Shown here: positions 56,348 through 64,000 of the stretch, in pieces
Layout of the letters: every line of letters starts with the position of its first letter
Position numbering within the stretch: position 1 is the first letter of the stretch
Assembly: GCA_947184155.2 (NCBI GenBank)
Contig: CAMXCT020002013.1
Span: forward strand, 200,001-264,000
Reading direction: 5' to 3'
Origin: Cladocopium goreaui
Lineage: Eukaryota; Sar; Dinophyceae; Suessiales; Symbiodiniaceae
Length of the DNA stretch: 64,000 nt
The notes under the pieces: generated by a model
Databases searched by the model: none
The model's input: the letters and a program-made list of their open reading frames with translations, nothing else
Told to the model about the DNA's origin: nothing
Position numbers and translations under genes: made by a program

Positions 56348-56403
56348 CGTCTGGTCTGAACTGCCAAACCCTGGCAGAACTTGAAGCAATTGTGAGGATG
56401 TAC
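56348..56403 (-). CDS. 56-nt host exon with GC donor
   Basis: Acceptor CCTTTCTACAG|G and donor GACG|GCAAGT. Reads YILTIASSSARVWQFRPDG. Ideal GC-AG intron edge. Confidence 0.6.
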
Positions 56404-56593
56404 CTGTAGAAAGGGTTGTTCATTGTCATGTTGGGTTGCCACGGGATAAGCAGAACACCCCGTGGCATATTGAAGAATGGGCCGCATATTAACCAACACA
56501 ACCTACAGCTGATCAAAAATTCCGATCCAGTTGAAATCGAGTCCACAACGTTGGGTTTCTTTTGAATTCTGTTACTCCAACTTTGGATCATAA

Positions 56594-56709
56594 CTGGTTG
56601 GTGGTATACCTACCCCTCTGAAAAATATGAAAGTCAGATGGGGTTGTGACATTCCCAATCATCCCAATATATGGAAAATCATAAAAGTCATGTTCCAAAC
56701 CACCAACCA
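56594..56709. repeat. MITE family B copy at an exon edge
   Basis: CTGGTTGGTGGTATACC and AAACCACCAACCAA ends. The element starts within a few bases of the 3' end of the exon at 56,712, so GTTGGTGG from the element may serve as or abut the splice donor. Confidence 0.8.
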
Positions 56710-56711
56710 AA

Positions 56712-56894
56712 TTCATAATTCCGGACTCCTCCCATCTCCGAAACTTTGGCTCCAACAGCTTCAACAGCCGAGCCCGGGACGTATAGTCGATGATCTGCTG
56801 GTCATAGTGCAACCGTATGAGCTTCTGAGACATCTGGGCACACTCCTGCGGGCCGTGCCACCCAAAGGGCACCGAAAGAGTCACCAAGATGAAG
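56712..56894 (-). CDS. largest clear host exon
   Basis: Acceptor GTGATAG|C. Reads FILVTLSVPFGWHGPQECAQ, MSQKLIRLHYDQQIIDYTSR, ARLLKLLEPKFRRWEESG. Helical, soluble, no known domain. The 3' limit is close to the family B element. Confidence 0.65.
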
Positions 56895-57393
56895 CTATCA
56901 CGTTTCGCGATGGGATGGATGGGTGTGTTTTTTAGGGGATCACTGTCACTGGTAGGGATATATGATATAATATAAATACATATAATACATCCTTATTCAT
57001 CTTATAATGTATATGTATAGTTGTAATGTATACATTATAAGATGAATAAGGATGAATAAGGGCCTTTGAATGCCTTTGACTATGATTCCCCGCAATGCAA
57101 CGTGGTTAAAATGGCCGGAATCTTCGAGGATTTTCCCAGCCCTCAAGCCATTGGCATCCAACGTTTGCGTATTACCGAAGGGCATAATACGGTATACCCT
57201 CCGGTAATTCAACAGTTTGCTATTGAAAATGGCCATAGAAATAGTTGATTTTCCCATTAAAAATGGTGATTTTCCATAGCTATTTAGTTTATATGCTAAC
57301 ATTTGGGGTACTGTATATTGATGGTAAATGTTACCATATATAGCAGCACCATGGATCCTATGGGTAATGATATCACACAATACTTCATCTAAC

Positions 57394-57433
57394 CTCTGTC
57401 GAAGCGATTTCTCGCGCTTCGAATCCAAGAACT
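57394..57433 (-). CDS. 40-nt host exon
   Basis: Acceptor TTTTCTCTCAG| and donor CAGAG|GTTAGA. Reads EFLDSKREKSLRQ. Another weak candidate lies at about 57,080-57,180 (TQTLDANGLRAGKILEDSGH). Confidence 0.55.
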
Positions 57434-57466
57434 CTGAGAGAAAACCTGGAAAAAAAACCATAGTTT

Positions 57467-57575
57467 AATGGGATATTGTGATTTAATGGGATTTTATAGT
57501 GATTTAATGGGATTTTATAGTGATTTAATGGGATTTAATGGGATATTATAGTGATTTAATGGGATATTAATGGAA
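57467..57575. repeat. short tandem TTTAATGGGAT unit
   Basis: About five copies of a 20-25-bp unit TAGTGATTTAATGGGATTTTA. Confidence 0.75.
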
Positions 57576-57642
57576 TATACCCTCTGGTAACTAACAGTTT
57601 GCTATTGAAAATGGCCATAGCCCATTTCGTTCGTTGATTTAC

Positions 57643-57714
57643 CGTTGTTCAAGACAGATCTTCCCTGGCCACCGCGCACCTTGATGTAGCGAGGATCGTC
57701 GATGTCAATCATAC
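57643..57714 (-). CDS. 72-nt host exon
   Basis: Acceptor TTTCCCAG|GT and donor AACG|GTAAAT. Reads MIDIDDPRYIKVRGGQGRSV-LNN. Both splice sites are near consensus. Confidence 0.65.
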
Positions 57715-58140
57715 CTGGGAAAGTGGTGGGCGACCCGTGTAGACAAACCAGGCAAACAAGTTTTTATGGGATTATCTCAGATATCTTGGGCTTTGGGGAT
57801 GTTTCCCGGAATCCTAACCATCATTCCACGTAACGAGGTGAGGTCATTATATATGAATTCTATTATAATTCATCCAAAGGCGAATGAAATTACACAAAAA
57901 ACATGCCTCATGAGCAGTAAAACCATCCAAAAAAATGCCAAACTTTTAGGGAACACCAATGAAAATCATCAAATATCATAAAAATTGTGTTTGGCGGGCC
58001 AAACGGATCTGTTTTTAGAACACTGCTTTTCTTCCATCACCATTTTTTTTCGGAAAACGCTCGAACCACAGACTTCCACCAGCACTTTCCAACGAAAATT
58101 GGGGTTTCGGCCCATTAAGGCCATCCCCAGCCCAACCAAC

Positions 58141-58222
58141 CACCGCAGATGGCTGAGGCGCTATAGCCATACTTCTCTTTCCCAAACATCTTGGGCAAAG
58201 GCCAGTTGATTTGACTATAATC
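58141..58222 (-). CDS. host exon
   Basis: Acceptor CTGCTTTTCGCAG|GAT and donor GGTG|GTTGG. Reads DYSQINWPLPKMFGKEKYGY-SASAICG. Confidence 0.65.
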
Positions 58223-58998
58223 CTGCGAAAAGCAGAAAAATCAGAAAAGGCGGTCCTGTTTACATGGATTAGATGGGCTGCAAATGGCTGCAACTAGCTA
58301 TACCGTATGCCTTGATGCTTTCTGAATATGGGTGTGCCTAAAAAAAAGGTGGATCTACCTCAAAAAAGTCGGATGATAATGATAAATCATCAAATTTCGG
58401 GGTAAGCTGTGTTGAGACAGACCATGACAGGCCCAGTCTTGCAGGGTCTAACTGGTCTTTTTTCACCTCCAGTGCTAGCTCTTTTCGACCGAATCCAATC
58501 TGTATACATCAATGAACTTCTCAATCGAAATCAGAGTCATCCAATGTCTGGACTACCCAACTGGCTCCAACAGGTTTGAGAGCAATGGCCAGTTGACAGT
58601 TTTTCCAAATCTGGTTGGTGGTTTCAACATGTTTCAACCCCTGAAACTATACGAGTCATTGGGATATCATCTCAAATATTGTTGAACAGAAGAAATGGTG
58701 GAAAGCGCCAAGCAGAACTTGGAAGGCTCTTTAGTGTTCTAATTTCATCCCTTTCCACCAACATTCATCAGTTTGACCGAGATATTTCTCCACTGTTTTC
58801 CTGCTTCAATCCCGATATCCCTGCATACTTCTGGATAAATGATGATAATTCACAACCTTATCCTAGTTCGGCTAATATTATAATGGGAAACATATAAATC
58901 TTGTATTTTCCCTTTAAAACACAATAAATCCTATTAAAACATAATAATTCCCATAGTGGGAATCATATAAATCTTATAAGATAGCTATACCCACTAAC

Positions 58999-59106
58999 CA
59001 TCAGAGTTGATCTGGCTATAAGTTATGGCTGCAAATGTGTCCTCGGCCAGCCAGCCGTGCAGATTGCCCGTGCTGGGCGGCAGTTTCCTGGCGCCCCATT
59101 GGATGG
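58999..59106 (-). CDS. host exon
   Basis: Acceptor CCAATGAG|CC and donor GATG|GTTAGT. Reads IQWGARKLPPSTGNLHGWLA then EDTFAAITYSQINSD. Confidence 0.65.
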
Positions 59107-59304
59107 CTCATTGGTGATTCAATTAATGGAAATTAGATAGCTAAGTGGACGCACATAATGACATAGCTTGGTGAACTGCTGGGTTTATTGAGGAAATATA
59201 TATATATATATTATATTATATATCTTATATATATATCATATATTATATATAGAGTATTATATATTATAGACTATAATTAAGTATTAACTGACTATATAGT
59301 CAAC

Positions 59305-59395
59305 GGGCTTTATGAAGAGAACAAACATCACTGGGCCGCTTGGAATGATCACGAATCGTTTCATCACCTCTGAGACGAAGCCGAAGGTGGCCCAT
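59305..59395 (-). CDS. host exon, partly hydrophobic
   Basis: Acceptor CAAACTAG|A and donor CCC|GTTGAC. Reads WATFGFVSEVMKRFVIIPSG-PVMFVLFIKP. Confidence 0.6.
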
Positions 59396-59899
59396 CTAGT
59401 TTGACAGTTTACCTTGAAATGGGTTCTAGTATGTTTTTTATGAAAGATTTAGTTAATATGTTAAAGCCCATTTCAAGATTGAAACGTTGAAATCTGTTTT
59501 AAAAAAATAAAAGCACCATTTCAACAAAAAGGGATGAATTTGACGTTGAAATGCAGCTACCCTGCTGGAATGCAATGGCATTATAGTCATTGGCCAAATT
59601 GGGGAGTGTGGATCATCATCCCAAATATGGTTCAAAGATGTTCAAAACAAAAGAATATATGAAACATTCACCAGACAAGGGGGAGCTGTTGCTTGGTGGT
59701 CCACGTATGTCCACGTGAATGTTTACCAAACATCTTTAAGACTTGAGATGGAACTATTCATGGGAATACATTCCCATCTGGAACCCCTCAACGATGGGTT
59801 CTCAGGTTCCAACCATCCCAAAGTGGTCATCTGTGGCTTGGCATTTAGGAAGTTACACAAAAAAAACCACTCCAGCCGGAGAAAACGCCCCCCCCTTTG

Positions 59900-60060
59900 G
59901 ATCCCTTTGGTTGTTCGCCGTGGTCGCCTGAACTTGGTGAGGTTCGTGACATTCAAATACTTCGGCAGCTTTGGCATTTCGTGGTCCTCATCGCCAAGGC
60001 GTGCATGAAAACCGTGATTGCAAATCACCGAGGTTTGCCCTGGTTTTTTTCCTCTGGAGA
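59900..60060 (-). CDS. host exon
   Basis: Acceptor TTTTCGCAG|TC. Reads RGKKPGQTSVICNHGFHARL, GDEDHEMPKLPKYLNVTNLT then KFRRPRRTTK. Donor uncertain (possible GTTCAG after NLTK). Confidence 0.6.
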
Positions 60061-60282
60061 CTGCGAAAAGAGCCACCAAAAAAAAAATATTCGAAATGTC
60101 ATCAAGCGATCATTTTGATCTTTTTGGTGGTTACTAGTCATGGAGGTTTCTGCAAGTCATGGGGGTCCCCCAAGTCACCATGGGTTTCAATACTATAATA
60201 CTATAGACTATAAAATGGTCCAATTTTGGATCATCTGGGGTACCCCTATAGAAACGGAAACCCCCATATATCATACACTTGG

Positions 60283-60393
60283 GTAAACGTTTACATAGCG
60301 AACTGGAAAATCACCATCTAAATAACAGCTAAATCAACGAACTAGCCATGTGCAATGTTCAATAGCTATGTAACAAACTACCAAAGGGTAATT
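60283..60393. repeat. MITE family A relative
   Basis: Left GGGTAAACGTTTACATAGC, right AGCTATGTAACAAACTACCAAAGGGTA; central AAATCACCATC shared with family A. Confidence 0.6.
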
Positions 60394-60544
60394 CCACATT
60401 AACTATAGTAAAAATCTAGGAACGTCTATTCGCCGCTTAGTAGCCACATTCCCAGTCATGGGTGGTTTATGACATTGTTTTGCCCCCATTACTTGGCAGA
60501 AAATGGGAAGATCATCATCATTACTATATAACATTACTATAGAT

Positions 60545-60710
60545 ACTACCCTATGTATATATATATATATACATATTACCATATATATGTATATACATAT
60601 ATATTACCATATATATATATGTATACCCATATACATATATATATATACACCCATATATGTGTATATACATATAATTATATATATACACCATTATATATCC
60701 ATATATCATA
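60545..60710. repeat. TA/CATATA microsatellite
   Basis: Runs of TATATA, CATATATATG and ACCATATATA. No gene. Confidence 0.85.
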
Positions 60711-60728
60711 GATATCCCAAGATTGAAC

Positions 60729-60811
60729 CCTTGACCAGTTCCCCAAGACCCGACGTTTCTCACGTCCCCCCTGAGTGCTGGAGCCGCCGCCATGGGGCTC
60801 GTGATCGTCGC
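60729..60811 (-). CDS. host exon, Gly/Arg-rich
   Basis: Acceptor TTTTGCTAG|GC and donor AAGG|GTTCAA. Reads [27 protein letters not shown]. Confidence 0.55.
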
Positions 60812-61460
60812 CTAGCAAAATCCAGTGGCTTTTCCTCATTTTCCTAGGAAAACATAGAGGAAATCATAGAAATAATAGCAATTTTCCTGGTGATTAATTA
60901 GCAGTTTGGGTTTATGATGGGTTTATAATGGTTAATGATAGTTGATGGCTTTCTGATGGCTACATTACTCACCAGGAAAATGAGGAAAACATAGAAATCA
61001 TAGAAATCAACAAGAAATCATAGCAAAATTCAGTGACGAATTAGCAGTTTGGAGAAATCATAGAAATCATAAAACTATCCCAAGAACTATCCCATGCATC
61101 CAAGAACACTTGATGTCATTGAGGTGTTTTGCTGCTTCATTGCGAAGGGGACACTTCGGGATCCCATTTTTCCCTATTTTTCTTGGGTTTTACCACACTT
61201 TTACCACAGAAAAATGGAGAACCAGAAAAAACATGAGGATGTTACCCAAAGATGTGGAATTGACCCTAAAAATGATGAAACACATTGGAGCACGCGAAAG
61301 AATTGAACGTTGAAGTCACACAACATTACAACTTCCAGCCAAAAATTTAACATGCGATTAAAACTTTACTATTGCAGTCATGTCAAATCTTAGTGGGTTG
61401 CAGTCCGGTTGCCATTTTTAGAAACGTGACAACTAGAACCTGAAAAAATTGGAGATATTG

Positions 61461-61504
61461 ACAGGAAGCTCAGGAAACTGTCCATGATTCGCTGTTCGGG
61501 TACC
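61461..61504 (-). CDS. possible small host exon
   Basis: Acceptor TTATTGCAG|G; reads VPEQRIMDSFLSFLS. Donor not clear. A neighbouring candidate at about 61,095-61,165 reads PKCPLRNEAAKHLNDIKCSW. Confidence 0.4.
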
Positions 61505-61509
61505 CTGCA

Positions 61510-63140
61510 ATAAGAGAAAATTGCCACCATGAACCGCGGTGGATATGGGCTTATCCCCTAAATCCCATGGTTCATCATCATTTTCCCATCAAAATGGTCA
61601 CAGATTTTTGAGGGATACCCAGTGACGTCTCCATGTCTTGACAAAAATCCATCTTCGCATTGCTTATGGTAACAGAAAGATACCATCAACCCATGCTTAC
61701 CTGACATTCCTCAGTCTTTTGGTGGTCTTTTTACCCATAAATCCCACAGTGTTTTGATGAAGCCCCCTGACAGCCACGATTTTGGAGTTTATTGATTCAT
61801 TGTTTCCAATCCCTCAAAAGTCCGTTGATGAAATTCGCAGCAAATATCGAGTTCACCTCATTTTGTTCTCACTCTTATTACTTGATTCTTGTCTGAAAAC
61901 AATCAATGGGATTATTACTGGTATCCCATTAATAATGGGAATAATGGGATATGAATCACTACTATTAATGGATATAAATGGGATATATCACCCTGAACCC
62001 CCAAAAAAAACATAAATTGTGCACTTTTTGCCTTTTGGGTCGTTTTCATAAGAACATGTTTTTCTGCCGCGCATTTTTTCTGCCTCGTTTGGGAAATGTC
62101 TGCCTCGTGTTTCCTAAAAAACACAACTGCAAATCTATATAATCACTCCAATCACTAGAACTTTTTCAGTTGCAGCATGTTAATCAAACAAATCACTCTT
62201 TGGATGTGCGTGCAAGTCAAATGGTTGGCTTCCAAAACTTCAAGGAATCGACAACTGTTTTCTGACCATTATGGAGCCGAAAGTGGTACAACAGCACTGT
62301 GTCACAAAAACACGTCAAGGCAGAAATACCGACGTGCGCCTTTTTGACGGCTTTTGCGCCTTTTTGACGGCTTTTGCGCCTTTTTGATGGGGTTTTGCGC
62401 CTTTTTTGCGATACAGTTTGTTCCCCAAAAATGCAGGTTATAACTATAACCCAACGATTTCTGCCTCGACGTGTTGACATCTATAGTTTGCAAAATGGTT
62501 CATTGAATCTTATTGATACCTGTTGATAGCTTTAGGGAGCATGGGTTTACTGAGTTTTCCTCACATGATCCCATTTGCCAAAAGATTTGCATCTAGTTCG
62601 GCCATTGCATCATGCCAAGTATCTGGAACGGAGACCCCTTGGCGTAAAAAATGCGGTTTGGGCCGTTTTGCCCTTTTGGGTCGTTTTGCGCAGAAAAGGG
62701 TCGTTTTGAGCAAAAGATGGTCACTGACCAAAAAGGAAAAAAAAAACGGATTTCGGGTGTCCAGAAAGGTATCCGGTTGGCTATATTATATACAATGTTC
62801 TATACAGTATCCGGTTGTATATGTCCCATTGTATCCCCATTTTGGTTGGTAAATCTCCCCATTTCTGTTGGTGACATCCCCCAAAACCATCCAGAACTCA
62901 ATGGTTTTTTTATTTTTTGTTGGTGGATGTCCACCAAATTCCATCAAATAAAATCATCATCATCATCATCATCATCAGATATATATACAATATGTATATA
63001 CATACATATATATATATATAATATATATATAATTATATATAATGTGTATATAATTACATATATTTTTGATGAAATCCCTCAAAATATGTTAAAATATGTC
63101 AATGCCAAACTGCCAAACATTCTTTTTTTTGAGGAGGTGA
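61510..63140. other. long intron or intergenic stretch
   Basis: No supported exon. Holds a 21-bp tandem (GCGCCTTTTTGACGGCTTTT, about 3.5 copies at 62,336-62,410), an ATC triplet run (62,951-62,977) and TA repeats (62,985-63,060). Confidence 0.45.
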
Positions 63141-63146
63141 AATCTC

Positions 63147-63238
63147 TTGAAACCGCGCCTGGCCAGACTTCTGCAGCGTTCCGCTGCTGTAGCTCTTCCG
63201 GAAGGTGCCGGTGCTCCTAGGTCGGGGGGCCTGGAATC
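63147..63238 (-). CDS. host exon, Ser/Arg-rich
   Basis: Acceptor CCCTTCCAG|GA. Reads FQAPRPRSTGTFRKSYSSGT then LQKSGQARFQE. Donor uncertain. Confidence 0.6.
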
Positions 63239-63360
63239 CTGGAAGGGATCAATTATGGTCTTCTGGATAGAAAAAAAAACTACGAAATGGATTCAATTAC
63301 AAAACCAGATCCCCATTTTTTGGCCATTTTCTTGAAATTATTTGTGTGTTGCTTCAACTA

Positions 63361-63474
63361 CATTTCTGGGTAGACTTGGTGAAACCAGTGTCTCTCCAAT
63401 GAGCTGCCAAGACACTGAGGGGACGCGCCCTGAGAGCCCATGATTTCGCACCTGGCAGTCGGGTCATCCCAGAA
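63361..63474 (-). CDS. most upstream host exon in window
   Basis: Acceptor AATCTTCCAG|T. Reads FWDDPTARCEIMGSQGASPQ then CLGSSLERHWFHQVYPEM before a stop; an inner GTGCGA could be a donor. A second frame is also open. Confidence 0.45.
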
Positions 63475-63756
63475 CTGGAAGATTTGTTGAAAACTGGAAA
63501 CTAGAAGGAGACCCACAGGTTTTTTGTGAGATTTATCTGGGTATTTGATGATAGATGCAAGTGAATCAAGTGAATGATCCAAACAACAAAATAGTATATA
63601 AGAAAAATAAGATATGGAATGAGACACAGTATATCTATAGATCAACACCGAGAGAATAACCGCCGAATAAATACATGGATAGTCTGTCGAGGTGAATTTG
63701 GTCAGATCATGGTTGATGCTTCGAAAAACGACGGGAACCCATGTTAATGTTACATA

Positions 63757-63862
63757 CATGGGTATGGATCAATACCTATTAATACCATTTTTAGGGGAAT
63801 GAACATCCATTTACCAGCTATTTTGGGGTTCACTAGGTACCAGGGTTTTGACCCATCCCCAC
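63757..63862. repeat. MITE family C copy
   Basis: GGTATGGATCAATACCTATTA at the left and AGGGTTTTGACCCATCCCC at the right, with AACATCCATTTACCAGCTA inside. Confidence 0.8.
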
Positions 63863-64000
63863 ATAACTTTCTGGTGGTTGCCCACACCAAACCCACAAAG
63901 ATTCCCTGGATATTTTTTGGAAATATTGCTGGTTTTCAAGTACGGGATCCATCAATGACTCCCATGGCGGATTTGCCGTTTGCTGTGAATCGTGGGTTTG

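Noticed and set aside
56335..56405. Plus-strand frame ENLPSGLNCQTLAELEAIVR after TCTCAG
   Set aside because: Competes with a minus-strand exon that has a good acceptor and a perfect GCAAGT donor and fits the gene direction.
1..64000. Bacterial, phage or CRISPR content
   Set aside because: No operon-like packing, ribosome-binding sites, spaced direct repeats with unique spacers, or phage structural genes were seen.

Overview
This window looks like nuclear DNA of a eukaryote, most probably a dinoflagellate. Short GC-richer exons sit in AT-rich introns full of microsatellites and small inverted-repeat elements. Splice donors appear to be a mixture of GT, GC and perhaps GA with AG acceptors. A CCCH zinc-finger exon and a PPC/EQP methyltransferase-like gene resemble families I know from dinoflagellates. 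No bacterial operons, CRISPR array, rRNA or convincing tRNA was seen. All exon limits are hand-called from splice motifs and reading frames.

Region 1 (1-4,978 and 14,765-15,180) is a minus-strand host gene with short exons. The best recognised part encodes a CCCH-like finger. Its intron has been split by Region 2 (4,979-14,764), a 9.8-kb DNA transposon. The transposon has long, about 99 % identical terminal inverted repeats (676 and 684 bp) and a TTTA duplication on each side. Inside, on the plus strand, lie a 0.85-kb CTGT satellite, a C5-cytosine DNA methyltransferase gene, a cluster of palindromes, and a large BED-finger/RNase-H-like transposase gene. The methyltransferase copy is broken exactly where the catalytic Pro-Cys motif should be. 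A 13-mer (GGTGGCTTGCCCC) is scattered about 13 times through this transposon and was seen nowhere else in the window.

Region 3 (about 16.2-40.4 kb) is a minus-strand, intron-rich gene or gene cluster that also looks mobile-element related. Read from 40 kb down to 16 kb it encodes: a helical N-terminal part; a 270-bp exon/intron unit repeated about ten times (Lys/Ala-rich); an ExoX-C-like domain; a methyltransferase-like protein with PPC and EQP motifs; several ~750-bp duplicated exon units; OTU-protease-like segments; Lys-rich linkers; a zinc finger; DDE-transposase-like exons; and an acidic C-terminus ending at 16,259. Its introns share a distinctive 3' splice sequence TTTTTGTAG, usually with a second copy about 30 nt upstream.

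Region 4 (about 41.4-63.5 kb) is a large host gene on the minus strand with more than 20 short exons, many with textbook acceptor and donor sites. I do not recognise its product; several exons are coiled-coil-like. Its introns hold at least three families of ~100-bp inverted-repeat elements, which also occur in Region 1.

The main result is that two different mobile-looking loci in one window each carry a methyltransferase-like gene beside transposase-like sequence, and each has its own private short sequence signature.
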